From Microbacterium testaceum StLB037 (lineage in GTDB: Bacteria; Actinomycetota; Actinomycetes; Actinomycetales; Microbacteriaceae): a DNA stretch of 64,000 nt. The stretch covers positions 372,001-436,000 of the forward strand of contig NC_015125.1 in assembly GCF_000202635.1 (NCBI RefSeq), written 5' to 3'. The position numbers and the translations under genes are program-made. Below are positions 26,461 through 35,774 of the stretch, one piece after another (position 1 is the stretch's first letter; the number at the start of each line of letters is the position of its first letter). Below the pieces are notes generated by a model that was given only the letters and a program-made list of their open reading frames with translations, had not been told where the DNA came from and did not search any database.

Positions 26461-27777
26461 CTAGAGCAGCTTCACCGGATTGAAGATGTCGGCGAGGAAC
26501 AGCACGCCGCCCATGCCCACCAGCAGGATCACGACGACGAACGTCACGGGTACCAGGCGCGTGGCATCCACGGGCTTCGCGATCCGACCGCGCGCCCGAG
26601 CGATCAGCTTCTTCAGCCCGTCCCAGAGCGCCACGACCACGTGACCCCCGTCGAGCGGGAGCAGCGGAATGAGGTTGAAGGCGAAGAGGGCGATGTTGAG
26701 GCCGCCGAGCAGCAGGATCATCTGCTGCACGCGATCGAGGATGGGGGTGTCCACCGCGGCGATCTCCCCCGCCATCCGCCCGGCGCCGACGACGCTCATG
26801 GGGCTGTCGGCGTCGCGCGGCTGACCCGTGAGGGTGTCGACCGCGACGCCGTAGATACGCACCGGCAGCTGCACCATGATCTGCGCGACGTGCTCGATGT
26901 ACTGGCCCGTCGCGTCGACCCCCGTCCAGATCGGCTGCGGCTCGTACGCGATCTGCGGGCTGAGACCCGCAAACCCGATGGTCTCGTACTCACGGGCGCC
27001 CGAGGCATCCGTCATCGGCTGGCCCTGGGCATCGGTCACCGCCCGATCCGTCGACTGCGGGGTGAACTGTATGGTCTGCTCCGCGCCATCTCGCTCGATG
27101 ACCATCGAAAGGGGCTTGCCGGGAGACGCCTGGATGATCGCCGCCGCTTCGGTGAAGGTCGACACCGGCGTGCCGTCGATCGAGATCATCTTGTCGCCGG
27201 GCTGCATCCCCGCGGCCTTGGCGGGCGCGACCGGGTCGGAGGGCGCGCAGTCCTGGCGTTGCTGGCTGGCGGGGATCACGCACTCCGAGACCGAAGCGAC
27301 GGTGGTCGTCCCCTGCTGGATGCCGATACCGCTCAGCGCGATCGTGAACAGCACCACCGCGAGGACGAGGTTCATCGCGGGCCCGCCGAGCATGATGATG
27401 ATGCGCTTCCACACGGGGAGCCGGTAGAACGCGCGGTCGTCGCCCCCGATGAGCGTCTCGGCGTTGGCATCCCGGGCGTCCTGCACCATCGTGGCGAAGA
27501 AGCGCGAGCGTCGCTTCGACGGCTCCTCCCCCTCGGGCGCGGGCGGGTACATGCCCGCCATCGAGATGAAGCCGCCGAGGGGCAGGGCCTTGAACCCGTA
27601 CTCGGTCTCACCGATCCGACGCGACCACAGCGTCGGTCCGAAGCCGATCATGTACTGCCCGACGCGCACGCCGAAGATCTTGGCGGGGAGCAGGTGGCCC
27701 ATCTCGTGCAGCGCGATCGAGATGGCGAGGCCCACCACGAGCACGAGCACACCGATGAGGAAGGCGATCGCAGTCAC
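26461..27777 (-). CDS. Site-2 protease, M50 family (RseP/Rip1-like)
   Basis: Intramembrane zinc metalloprotease of 438 residues. The zinc motif HEMGH is in the first membrane helix (about residue 24), a PDZ domain (PAKAAGMQPGDKMISIDGTPV) lies near 185-260, and the second active-site motif NLIPLLPLDGGH is near 385. In actinobacteria Rip1-type proteases cut anti-sigma factors and other membrane proteins, so the one-TM sigma partners at 16.7-19.6 kb are conceivable substrates. The start is GTG with TATCGT 6 nt upstream. Confidence 0.9.
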   Translation of the reverse strand: MTAIAFLIGVLVLVVGLAISIALHEMGHLLPAKIFGVRVGQYMIGFGPTLWSRRIGETEYGFKALPLGGFISMAGMYPPAPEGEEPSKRRSRFFATMVQDARDANAETLIGGDDRAFYRLPVWKRIIIMLGGPAMNLVLAVVLFTIALSGIGIQQGTTTVASVSECVIPASQQRQDCAPSDPVAPAKAAGMQPGDKMISIDGTPVSTFTEAAAIIQASPGKPLSMVIERDGAEQTIQFTPQSTDRAVTDAQGQPMTDASGAREYETIGFAGLSPQIAYEPQPIWTGVDATGQYIEHVAQIMVQLPVRIYGVAVDTLTGQPRDADSPMSVVGAGRMAGEIAAVDTPILDRVQQMILLLGGLNIALFAFNLIPLLPLDGGHVVVALWDGLKKLIARARGRIAKPVDATRLVPVTFVVVILLVGMGGVLFLADIFNPVKLL

Positions 27778-27783
27778 CCGCCG

Positions 27784-27789
27784 ACGATA
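27784..27789 (-). promoter_or_regulatory. -10 box of the M50 protease gene
   Basis: TATCGT on the minus strand, then CGGCGG, then the GTG at 27777. Confidence 0.55.
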
Positions 27790-27864
27790 CCGCCGCCGCC
27801 CTTTGAAGCGCCCGTGCGGCGGCGATGCCCTGTCTGTGCGACACCGGATGAGACAATGGACAGG

Positions 27865-29523
27865 ATGCCGACCGACGCCACCCCGAACCTCCCGCCCGTG
27901 CTCCGGCCCGAGCGTCCGCCCCAGCGCGACCTCGCCGAGCTCGCCCGCCGATTCGGCGTCCGCAGCGTCGGGGAGGTCGAGGGCACGACCCTCACGGGCA
28001 TCACGCTCGCGACCGCCGACCTCCGCGCGGGAGAGGCTTTCGTCGCGATCCGCGGCGTGAACCGACACGGGGCGGAGTTCGCCGCGACGGCCGCCGAACG
28101 CGGGGCCGTCGCCGTCATCACCGACGCCGAGGGCGCCGAGATCGCGGCATCCACGGGTCTTCCGATCGTGATCGTGGAGGATCCGCGCGCGCTTCTGGGC
28201 GACCTGTCCGCGTGGGTGTACGGCACCGGCCCGGACGACGACATCCCTCAGCTGCTGGCCACGACCGGCACGAACGGCAAGACGAGCGTGTCGCACCTGC
28301 TCGAGGGGATCCTCGGGCAGCTGGGCGTCGTCACGGGCCTGTCGTCGACGGCGGAGCGCCACATCGCCGGAGAGGTCATCGTCTCGCGGCTCACCACCCC
28401 CGAGGCATCCGAGTTCCACGCCCTTCTCGCGCTCATGCGCGAACGCGGGGTCGAGGCCGTGGCGGTCGAGGTGAGCGCGCAGGCGCTCACCCGTCACCGC
28501 GTCGACGGTCTCGTCTTCGACGTGGCCGGCTTCACCAACCTCACCCACGACCACCTCGACGACTACGCCGACATGCGCGAGTACTTCGAGGCGAAGCTCC
28601 CCCTCTTCCGTGCCGACCGCGCGCGCCGCGGGGTCGTGTGCCTCGACTCGGCGTCGGGTGCCGAGATCGTGGCCCGCGCCGAGATCCCCGTGGTCACGAT
28701 CGTCACCCCCGCGATCGCCGAGGACCCCTCCGCCGACGCCGACTGGACGGTCGACATCGTCGACGAGCGCCAGGAGGGCACCGAGTTCACCCTGCGCGCG
28801 CGCGACGGTCGGGCTCTCACCACCGTCGTCCCGGTGATCGGTCGGCACATGGCCGCCAACGCCGGCCTCGCGATCGTGATGCTGCTCGAGACCGGATACG
28901 CGTGGGAACGCCTCGTCGACGCCCTCGACGGCGGCCGCATCGACGCCTCCCTCCCGGGGCGCACGCAGCTCGTCTCCGGCCCCGAGGGCCCGGCGGTCTA
29001 CGTCGACTTCGGCCACTCCCCCGACGCGTTCGAGAAGACCCTGGCCGCCGTTCGACGCGTGACCCCCGGCAAGGTCGTCATGCTCTTCGGGGCCGACGGC
29101 GACCGCGACGCCACCAAGCGCCACGACATGGGACGCACCGCCGTCCTCGGCAGCGACATCCTCGTCGTGACCGACCACCACCCCCGCCACGAGGATCCGG
29201 ATGCCATCCGCGCGGTGCTCGTCGAGGGCGCACGCCGTGCACGGCCCGACGCCGAGATCCTCGAGTTCACTCCGCCCGAGCGCGCGATCCTCGAGGCCGT
29301 GAAGCTCGTCGGCGAGGGCGACGCGATCCTCTGGGCCGGGCCCGGGCACCAGGACTACCGTGACATCCGCGGGGTGCGCACGCCCTACTCCGCGCGCGAG
29401 CTGTCCCGGCGGGCGCTGCGCGCGGCGGGGTGGGCCGTGCCCGAGCCGCAGTGGCCCGTGCCGTACCCGGACGACAGCACGCCGTCGTCCGACCCCGAGC
29501 GCCCGGTGGACTTCCCCGCCTGA
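27865..29523 (+). CDS. Mur ligase family protein (MurE-like)
   Basis: A 552-residue ATP-dependent amino-acid ligase of the Mur family. It shows the MurE N-domain phrase LTGITLATADLRAGEAFVAI, the P-loop TTGTNGKTS near 132, VEVSAQAL, FTNLTHDHLDDYADMREYFEAK with the carbamylated-lysine region, and a C-terminal domain with DHHPR where E. coli MurE has DNPR. It is remote from the division/cell-wall cluster, where a standard murE would be expected, so it may be a second paralogue with another role. A GACAAT box lies 7 nt before the ATG. Confidence 0.8.
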   Translation: MPTDATPNLPPVLRPERPPQRDLAELARRFGVRSVGEVEGTTLTGITLATADLRAGEAFVAIRGVNRHGAEFAATAAERGAVAVITDAEGAEIAASTGLPIVIVEDPRALLGDLSAWVYGTGPDDDIPQLLATTGTNGKTSVSHLLEGILGQLGVVTGLSSTAERHIAGEVIVSRLTTPEASEFHALLALMRERGVEAVAVEVSAQALTRHRVDGLVFDVAGFTNLTHDHLDDYADMREYFEAKLPLFRADRARRGVVCLDSASGAEIVARAEIPVVTIVTPAIAEDPSADADWTVDIVDERQEGTEFTLRARDGRALTTVVPVIGRHMAANAGLAIVMLLETGYAWERLVDALDGGRIDASLPGRTQLVSGPEGPAVYVDFGHSPDAFEKTLAAVRRVTPGKVVMLFGADGDRDATKRHDMGRTAVLGSDILVVTDHHPRHEDPDAIRAVLVEGARRARPDAEILEFTPPERAILEAVKLVGEGDAILWAGPGHQDYRDIRGVRTPYSARELSRRALRAAGWAVPEPQWPVPYPDDSTPSSDPERPVDFPA

Positions 29524-29547
29524 CCGGGCGCGCGGAGCCGCTCGGGC

Positions 29548-30375
29548 TCAGAGGACGACGGACAGATCGATGTCCCAGGAGTCCGCTCCGGTCGGGCTCA
29601 CCTGGTAGCGCATCAGGAACCCGTCGCGATGCGGACGCTGCTCAGCGGCGAGCGCCTCGACGAGCCGCGTCAGCGCCTCGGCGTACCATCCCAGGTCCTG
29701 GAGCCCGGCGGCATCCGTTCCGCGCGTCACGAAGAGCTCCGTTCGGGCGGGGAGCACCCCCGAGATGAACCCGGGGAGGTCGTCCGGGGCCGCGGCTTCC
29801 GGCACAGGCCAGCACAGGGTGACGTCGTGCGTCTCCTGATCGCGGACCCTCGTGCTGACCCAGTGCGAGTCGCTGACGTCGACGCCCGCTCGCGCGAAGG
29901 GGTCGGATGCGTCGTCGTCCCGGGCATCCTCGCTCCGGGTATCGCCCTCGCGCGTGTCGCCGTCCTCTGCCACCCCCGCGTGCGGATCCGCAGCGAGCGG
30001 GTACCCGAGGAACGCCTGCTCCGGCTCCTCCCTCCGCGCGAGGACGATCTCGCCCGCCGGGGCGTCGAACGCCTGCAGAACCGCGTCGAACGCGGCGTCG
30101 TGCCGTCGCCGTTCCCGCAGCACGCGGTCGCGCTGCTCCTCCAGGGCACCGACGTCCCCCGGCGAGCCGAGGACGCGCGCGATCAGGGGCAGGGGGACGT
30201 CCGCCTCGCGCAGGGCGAGGATCGTCAGGGCGTCGCGGATCTGGCGCGGCGCATAGAACCGGTGCCCGCTCGTTTCATCGACCCGCGCGGGTCCGAGCAG
30301 ACCCTGCTCGTCGTAATGACGCAGGGCTTTGACCGTCAAGCCGGTCAGGGCTGAGAACTCTCCGATGTGCAACAT
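29548..30375 (-). CDS. MerR-family transcriptional regulator with effector domain
   Basis: A 275-residue regulator. The N-terminal winged HTH (MLHIGEFSALTGLTVKALRHYDEQGLLGPARVDETSGHRFYA) and dimerising helix (about 75-115) are typical of MerR. The long C-terminal part resembles a GyrI-like ligand-binding domain and contains an acidic insert. It lacks the metal-binding cysteines of MerR/CueR types, so it probably senses an organic molecule. It probably regulates itself through the dyad in its own promoter. Confidence 0.85.
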   Translation of the reverse strand: MLHIGEFSALTGLTVKALRHYDEQGLLGPARVDETSGHRFYAPRQIRDALTILALREADVPLPLIARVLGSPGDVGALEEQRDRVLRERRRHDAAFDAVLQAFDAPAGEIVLARREEPEQAFLGYPLAADPHAGVAEDGDTREGDTRSEDARDDDASDPFARAGVDVSDSHWVSTRVRDQETHDVTLCWPVPEAAAPDDLPGFISGVLPARTELFVTRGTDAAGLQDLGWYAEALTRLVEALAAEQRPHRDGFLMRYQVSPTGADSWDIDLSVVL

Positions 30376-30381
30376 GCTTCC

Positions 30382-30412
30382 AGCCTCGCTGCTCCCCCGG
30401 GGGGAGATGCAA
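30382..30412 (-). promoter_or_regulatory. MerR-type promoter with dyad operator
   Basis: On the minus strand: -35 TTGCAT (30407-30412), a 19-bp spacer, then -10 GAGGCT (30382-30387), 6 nt before the ATG. The spacer contains a perfect dyad with 7-bp arms (30392-30406). An overlong 19-bp spacer with a central dyad is the hallmark of MerR-activated promoters. Confidence 0.7.
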
Positions 30413-30416
30413 GCGG

Positions 30417-31499
30417 TCAGCGCGCGACGATCACGGCATCCGCGGTCCGACGTGCCCAGTCCTCGGCCTCGGCGAGTGATTCTCGGGTGAGTGTTCCGGG
30501 CGCGTCGTGGCGGTCGACGACCGCCTCGACGACCTCGAGGATGCCGAGGAAGCTCAGTCGCCCCTCGTGGAACGCGTCGACGGCCTGCTCGTTCGCGGCG
30601 TTGAAGACGGCGGGGTAAGTCGCTCCCGCGCGCCCGACCTTCTTCGCGAGTGCGACGGCCCCGAAGGCCTTCTCATCGAGCGGCTCGAAGGTCCAGTGGC
30701 TCGCGGTCGTCCAGTCCAGCGGCGCGCCGACACCGGAGACACGGCGGGGCCAGTCGAGACCGAGAGAGATCGGCAGGCGCATGTCGGGCGGTGACGCCTG
30801 CGCGATCGTCGACCCGTCGATGAACTCGACCATCGAGTGCACGATCGACTGCGGGTGCACCGTGACGTCGATGCGGTCGTACGGCACGTCGAACAGCAGG
30901 TGCGCCTCGATGACCTCGAGGCCCTTGTTGACCAGCGTCGCGGAGTTCGTCGTCACGACCCGCCCCATGTCCCACGTGGGGTGCGCAAGCGCCTCGGCGG
31001 GCGTGACGCTCCGCAGCTGTTCCCGCGAGCGTCCCCGGAACGGGCCTCCGGATGCCGTGAGCACCAGCCGGCGCACTTCGTGCGCCTCTCCGGAGCGCAG
31101 CGCCTGCGCGATCGCGGAGTGCTCGGAGTCGACCGGCACGATCTGGCCGGGGGCGGCGAGCGCGGTGACGAGGTCGCCACCGACGATCAGCGACTCCTTG
31201 TTGGCCAGCGCGAGGGTCCGCCCCGTCTCGAGCGCGGCGATCGTGGGGCCGAGCCCGACCGAGCCGGTGATGCCGTTGACGACCACGTCGGCCTCGACGT
31301 CGCGGACGAGCTGTTCGGCCTCGACCGCGCCGAGGGCGACGTGCTCGACGCCGAACTCGCGCGCCTGCGCCTCGACCCCGGCACGATCGGAGCCGGCGGC
31401 GAGGCCGACGACCTCGAAGCGATCCGCGTTCGCGCGGATGACGTCGAGCGCCTGCGTGCCGATCGAGCCGGTGGAACCGAGGAGGAGGACGCGGCGCAT
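30417..31499 (-). CDS. dxr: 1-deoxy-D-xylulose 5-phosphate reductoisomerase
   Basis: Second enzyme of the MEP pathway; NADPH- and metal-dependent. It has 360 residues with the Rossmann start [19 protein letters not shown], the NKESLIVGG metal/substrate loop, [11 protein letters not shown], and TASGGPFRG. The substrate clamp is near HPTWDMG. A TAGGCT box lies 6 nt before the ATG. The FKBP gene upstream ends 10 nt before dxr starts, so read-through is possible. Confidence 0.95.
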   Translation of the reverse strand: MRRVLLLGSTGSIGTQALDVIRANADRFEVVGLAAGSDRAGVEAQAREFGVEHVALGAVEAEQLVRDVEADVVVNGITGSVGLGPTIAALETGRTLALANKESLIVGGDLVTALAAPGQIVPVDSEHSAIAQALRSGEAHEVRRLVLTASGGPFRGRSREQLRSVTPAEALAHPTWDMGRVVTTNSATLVNKGLEVIEAHLLFDVPYDRIDVTVHPQSIVHSMVEFIDGSTIAQASPPDMRLPISLGLDWPRRVSGVGAPLDWTTASHWTFEPLDEKAFGAVALAKKVGRAGATYPAVFNAANEQAVDAFHEGRLSFLGILEVVEAVVDRHDAPGTLTRESLAEAEDWARRTADAVIVAR

Positions 31500-31505
31500 C
31501 CCGTC

Positions 31506-31511
31506 AGCCTA
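31506..31511 (-). promoter_or_regulatory. -10 box of dxr
   Basis: TAGGCT on the minus strand, then GACGGG, then the ATG at 31499; it overlaps the stop of the FKBP gene. Confidence 0.55.
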
Positions 31512-32471
31512 CTGAGCGGTGGGAGTCGCGTGCTGGACGCCGAGGATGTCGACGACGAAGACCAGCGTCGACCCGGCCGGGATGGAGCCCTTGGCCTGGT
31601 CGCCGTAGCCGTCGGCGGGAGGGATGACCGCGACGACCTGCGAACCGACCGTCTGTCCTTCGAGCGCCTGCTTGAAGCCCGGAACGACGTCGGTCGTCGC
31701 GAACTGCGTCGGCGCGCCCTTGTCCCAGCTCGAGTCGAACACGGTGCCGCCGTCGTAGAGGACGCCGGTGTACTGCACGATCACGGTGTCGCCGGGGTTC
31801 ACGACATCGCCCGTCCCCTGGCGGAGGTTCTCGATGCGCGTCTCGGTGGGTGCCGGCGTGCTGGGTACGGTGATGGTCGGTGCGCCGTTGTCGGCGAAGG
31901 TCACGGTCGGCATTCCCTCGACGGGGGCGACCTCGGTGCCCTCGGCCCGCGTCGGCAGCTCGGAGATGGAGTCGGCCACGAGGATGTAGGCGGGCGAGCC
32001 CTCGCCCAGCGTTCCCGCGGGGAAGGTCGACACGGTGCGCGACCCGATGGGGACGCACGAGACCGCAGCTCCGAAGATCTGCTGCGCGTTGACGATCATG
32101 TCCATGCCCGAGGGGTCGCTCTTGAGCGAGTCGAGCGCGACCGCACCGGTCGAGGCGTCGATCACGGTGTAGTTCGCCTTGACGAGGTCGCCGGCCTTCA
32201 CCTCGTCGCCGGTGCCCTGGATCAGGGTGCTGCGCTGGATCGCGGTCGGCGCGTATCCGTCGGGACGGGTGACCGTCACCGCCCCCTGGAAGTCGCCCGA
32301 CACCTCGAGGCCGGCGGGAACATCGCCCGTGAACGGCGTCTGGCACTGCCCCGCGTCGGGGCTCGCACTGGCGTCCGGCGTCTGGCTGTCGTCGGACGAA
32401 CCGGCGCACCCGGCCAGCAGCAGCACCGCGACGGCGGCGACGGACAGGGAAGCGATCGGGCGGAAGCGCAC
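31509..32471 (-). CDS. FKBP-type peptidyl-prolyl isomerase lipoprotein
   Basis: A 320-residue exported lipoprotein with signal peptide and lipobox LLLAGC (C22). The C-terminal domain (about 215-312) is a clear FKBP (VQYTGVLYDGGTVFDSSWDKGAPTQF, GSQVVAVIPPADGYG). The segment at about 80-170 (GTGDEVKAGDLVKANYTVID, IGSRTVSTFPAG) looks like a second, degenerate FKBP domain. It likely helps fold secreted proteins at the membrane. I start at GTG 32471, with GAGAGG 6 nt upstream and a proper signal peptide; the frame is open to 33404 without protein character. Confidence 0.88.
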   Translation of the reverse strand: MRFRPIASLSVAAVAVLLLAGCAGSSDDSQTPDASASPDAGQCQTPFTGDVPAGLEVSGDFQGAVTVTRPDGYAPTAIQRSTLIQGTGDEVKAGDLVKANYTVIDASTGAVALDSLKSDPSGMDMIVNAQQIFGAAVSCVPIGSRTVSTFPAGTLGEGSPAYILVADSISELPTRAEGTEVAPVEGMPTVTFADNGAPTITVPSTPAPTETRIENLRQGTGDVVNPGDTVIVQYTGVLYDGGTVFDSSWDKGAPTQFATTDVVPGFKQALEGQTVGSQVVAVIPPADGYGDQAKGSIPAGSTLVFVVDILGVQHATPTAQ

Positions 32472-32570
32472 GGAGAACCTCTCGAGAGAAGACGGGGAAC
32501 CCCCATCTTCGCGCATCCGTCTTAGGCGCGGCTGGGAGTCCCCATGCACGACCGGGCATGCGGCGGCGAG

Positions 32571-32576
32571 TAATCT
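32571..32576 (+). promoter_or_regulatory. -10 box of the acyltransferase gene
   Basis: TAATCT, then CGACGG, then the GTG at 32583. Confidence 0.55.
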
Positions 32577-32582
32577 CGACGG

Positions 32583-33332
32583 GTGAGTTCCGACGTGCCC
32601 GCCGAGACACCCGCCGCCGTCCCGCAGCAGATGGGTGCGACGTACGTCCTCGGACGCTCGCTCATCGCCCCGCTCGCCCGCGCCGTCTATCGCCCGCGCG
32701 TCGAGGGGCGAGAGAACGTGCCGCGTACCGGCCCGGTGATCTTCGCGAGCAATCATCTGTCGTTCATCGACTCCATCGCGATCCCGGTCGCGGCACCGCG
32801 CCCGGTGCACTTCATGGCGAAGTCGGCGTACTTCGAGAAGTGGGCCTCGCGGCAGTTCTTCACCGCGATCGGCGCGATCCCCGTCGAACGCGGAGCCGGG
32901 CAGAAGGCCCTCGACGCCCTCGACCAGCAGCGCGCCCTCCTCGAGGACGGCCGCGCGGTCGCCCTCTACCCGGAGGGGACGCGTTCCCTCGACGGCCGCC
33001 TCTACAAGGGCCGCACCGGCGTCGCCTTCCTCGCCCTGCAGACCGGCGCCCCGGTCGTTCCGGTGGGCCTCATCGGAACCGACAAGGTCATGCCGGTCGG
33101 GGCGAAGATCCCCACGACGAAAGAACGCATCACGGTCCGCTTCGGCGAACCCCTCGACCTCTCCCCCCACGGCCCCGCCACCTCGGGCCGGGCGCGCCGC
33201 GGAGCGACCGACGAGATCATGGCCGCCATCCACGCGCTCAGCGAGCAGGAGCTCGCGAACGCCTACAACGAGGCTCCGGCACAGAACCCCCTCGAGCGCA
33301 TCAAGCAGGTCCTCCCGCACGAGCGGCTCTGA
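32583..33332 (+). CDS. 1-acyl-sn-glycerol-3-phosphate acyltransferase (PlsC family)
   Basis: A 249-residue membrane-associated acyltransferase for phospholipid synthesis. The catalytic HX4D motif is NHLSFID (H58, D63), with phosphate-binding PEGTRS and APVVPVGLIG later. Actinobacteria carry several paralogues, so the exact acyl acceptor is not certain. It is divergent from the FKBP gene and transcribed alone. Confidence 0.9.
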   Translation: MSSDVPAETPAAVPQQMGATYVLGRSLIAPLARAVYRPRVEGRENVPRTGPVIFASNHLSFIDSIAIPVAAPRPVHFMAKSAYFEKWASRQFFTAIGAIPVERGAGQKALDALDQQRALLEDGRAVALYPEGTRSLDGRLYKGRTGVAFLALQTGAPVVPVGLIGTDKVMPVGAKIPTTKERITVRFGEPLDLSPHGPATSGRARRGATDEIMAAIHALSEQELANAYNEAPAQNPLERIKQVLPHERL

Positions 33333-33418
33333 GCCTTCTCCTCCTTGACGCGGAGACGCGTGGCGAGCAGGGTCAGGAGTGACGGCCCGAACCGTCACCG
33401 CCACGACGAGGAGGCACC

Positions 33419-34414
33419 GTGAAGAAGTTCGTGAACGACCCGGCCGACGTGCTGGCCGAGGCCCTTCGAGGCATCCAAGCCGCTTATCCGCAGCTTCGTG
33501 TCGACGCGGAGAACCGCGTGATCCTGCGTGCGGAGCCGACCCGCGCGGGCAAGGTCGCGCTGGTGTCGGGTGGCGGCTCCGGCCACGAGCCGCTCCACGG
33601 CGGCTTCGTCGGACGCGGCATGCTCGACGCGGCCGCCGCGGGCGAGGTCTTCACCTCCCCGACGCCCGACCAGGTGCTCGCCGCGACCCAGGCGGTCGAC
33701 TCGGGGGCGGGCGTCCTCCACATCGTGAAGAACTACACCGGCGACGTGCTGAACTTCGAGATGGCGGCAGAGCTCGCCGCCGCCGAGGGCGTCCAGGTCG
33801 AATCGGTCGTGGTGGCCGACGACGTCGCCGTGCAGGATTCCACGTGGACGGCGGGGCGCCGCGGCACGGGCACCACGGTGGTGCTGGAGAAGATCGTGGG
33901 CGCATCGGCCGAGGAAGGCGCCGACCTCGCGACCGTCGCCGAGCTCGCGCGTCGCGTGTCCGCGGCCGGGCGTTCGATGGGGGTCGCGCTCACGAGTTGC
34001 ACCGTTCCCGCCGCGGGACGCCCCACCTTCGAGCTGCCCGACGATGAGATGGAGGTCGGTGTCGGCATCCACGGCGAGCCCGGCCGCTCGCGCGTGAAAC
34101 TGGCATCCGCTCACGAGATCGCGAAGCTCATGGTCGACCCGATCGTCCACGACTTCGGCGATCCGGTGGGGCCGGCCATCGTGCTCCTGTCGGGGCTCGG
34201 CGGCACGCCGCTCATCGAGCAGTACCTGCTCTACGGCGAGATCGCTCCCCTGCTGGCCGATGCGGGCGTCGACGTGCAGCGCGTGCTCATCGGCGACTAC
34301 ATCACGAGCCTCGACATGGCCGGGGCATCGCTCACGGTGGTGAAGGCCGACGACGAGATGCTGCGTCTGTGGGACGCGCCGGTCGTGACCCCAGGCCTGC
34401 GGTGGGGCGCATGA
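33419..34414 (+). CDS. dhaK: PTS-dependent dihydroxyacetone kinase, DHA-binding subunit DhaK
   Basis: Binds dihydroxyacetone covalently through a histidine and presents it to DhaL. The 331 residues include [22 protein letters not shown] and [12 protein letters not shown]; the histidine in the latter is residue 218, the same number as in E. coli DhaK. The start is GTG, with GAGGAGG upstream. It opens the dhaKLM operon; its stop overlaps dhaL. Confidence 0.95.
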   Translation: MKKFVNDPADVLAEALRGIQAAYPQLRVDAENRVILRAEPTRAGKVALVSGGGSGHEPLHGGFVGRGMLDAAAAGEVFTSPTPDQVLAATQAVDSGAGVLHIVKNYTGDVLNFEMAAELAAAEGVQVESVVVADDVAVQDSTWTAGRRGTGTTVVLEKIVGASAEEGADLATVAELARRVSAAGRSMGVALTSCTVPAAGRPTFELPDDEMEVGVGIHGEPGRSRVKLASAHEIAKLMVDPIVHDFGDPVGPAIVLLSGLGGTPLIEQYLLYGEIAPLLADAGVDVQRVLIGDYITSLDMAGASLTVVKADDEMLRLWDAPVVTPGLRWGA

Positions 34415-35049
34415 GCGGCACCGTCTCGACCGGCGATCTCGTCGCCTGGATCCGCGCATTCCGCGACGCCGTGCACCAGCACAAAGACGAACTCACGCGC
34501 CTGGACTCGGAGATCGGCGACGCCGACCACGGTTCGAACATGGCGCGGGGCCTGGATGCCGTGGTCGCCAAGCTCGATTCCGCTCCGGCGAACGCCGGCG
34601 ACCTGTTCAAGACCGTCGGCATGACGCTCGTCTCCTCTGTGGGCGGGGCGAGCGGTCCGCTCTACGGCACGCTCTTCCTCCGTATGGGACCCGCACTCTC
34701 GTCGGACGAGGTGGATGCCACGGCCCTGGGCGCGGCGCTCCGCGCGGGCGTGGAGGGAGTCGTCGCCCGCGGCAAGGCGGAGCTCGGCGACAAGACGATG
34801 ATCGACGCCCTGTCTCCCGCGCTCGACGCATGGGACGCGGCCGTGACCGAGGGCGCCGACGCCGCCGGAGCCGCGCGGGCCGCCGCCGACGCCGCCGCCC
34901 GCGGCCGGGACGCCACCGAGCCGCTCGTCGCGCGCAAGGGTCGCGCGAGCTACCTCGGTGAGCGCAGCGCCGGCCACCTCGACCCGGGCGCCGCCTCGGC
35001 GACGCTCCTGCTCGAAGCGCTCCGCGACGCGCTGGCGGACGCCGCGTGA
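34411..35049 (+). CDS. dhaL: Dihydroxyacetone kinase ADP-binding subunit DhaL
   Basis: Transfers phosphate from bound ADP/ATP to dihydroxyacetone on DhaK; the ADP is recharged by DhaM. It has 212 residues with the metal-binding aspartates in LDSEIGDADHGSNMARG and the nucleotide segment SVGGASGPLYGTLFL. The start ATG overlaps the dhaK stop (ATGA). An upstream in-frame GTG at 34369 lies within dhaK and is unlikely. Confidence 0.94.
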   Translation: MSGTVSTGDLVAWIRAFRDAVHQHKDELTRLDSEIGDADHGSNMARGLDAVVAKLDSAPANAGDLFKTVGMTLVSSVGGASGPLYGTLFLRMGPALSSDEVDATALGAALRAGVEGVVARGKAELGDKTMIDALSPALDAWDAAVTEGADAAGAARAAADAAARGRDATEPLVARKGRASYLGERSAGHLDPGAASATLLLEALRDALADAA

Positions 35050-35768
35050 TCGGTCTCGTCGCGGTCTCGCACTCGCGCGCCCTCGCCGACGCCGCCGTCG
35101 AGCTGGCCCTGCAGATGGGCGGTGAGAATCCGCCCACGGTGCGCGTCGCCGCCGGGGGGCCGGATGGCGACCTCGGCACGGATGCCGTCGCCATCGCCGC
35201 CGCGATCGACGAGGCCGACAGCGGCGACGGTGTGCTCGTCCTGATGGATCTCGGCTCCGCGATCCTGAGTGCGGAGACGGCGCTGGAGTTCGTCGCCGAG
35301 CCCGACCGCGTCCGGCTGAGCCCCGCGCCGTTCGTCGAGGGACTCGTCGCCGCGGTGGTCACCGCGGCCGGTGGTGCCGACCTCGCCGCGGTCGCGGCGG
35401 AGTGCGCTACGGCCGGAGACGCGAAGCGGCGGCAGCTCGGCGAGGACGACGGCGCCGGGGTCTCGGCATCCGGTACCGGGGAGGCCGCGGCCGAAGCCTC
35501 GTTCGAGGCGGTCGTCACCAATCCGTCGGGCCTGCACGCGCGACCCGCCGCCACCTTCGTCAAGACGGCGTCGCGCTACGACGCGGACGTGCGCATCGCC
35601 GACCTCGACGCGGGGTCCGAGGAGATCTCGGGTCGCAGCCTCTTGGCGCTCATGGCGCTCGGCATCCGCCAAGGCTCGCGCGTGCGCGTCAGCGCGAGTG
35701 GACCCGAGGCGCCGGCCGCGCTGACCGAGCTGCGGGCGCTGATCGAGGACGGCTTCGGCGAACGCTGA
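35046..35768 (+). CDS. dhaM: PTS phosphoryl donor DhaM with fused HPr domain
   Basis: Passes phosphate from the PTS to DhaL-bound ADP. The 240 residues comprise an EIIA-mannose-like domain (1 to about 125, phospho-histidine H9 in AVSHSRALA) and an HPr domain (about 152-240, phospho-histidine H164 in NPSGLHARPAATF). There is no enzyme I-like domain, unlike E. coli DhaM. GTGA overlap with the dhaL stop. Its presence shows that the kinase is of the PTS-coupled type. Confidence 0.94.
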   Translation: MIGLVAVSHSRALADAAVELALQMGGENPPTVRVAAGGPDGDLGTDAVAIAAAIDEADSGDGVLVLMDLGSAILSAETALEFVAEPDRVRLSPAPFVEGLVAAVVTAAGGADLAAVAAECATAGDAKRRQLGEDDGAGVSASGTGEAAAEASFEAVVTNPSGLHARPAATFVKTASRYDADVRIADLDAGSEEISGRSLLALMALGIRQGSRVRVSASGPEAPAALTELRALIEDGFGER

Positions 35769-35774
35769 CGCCCG

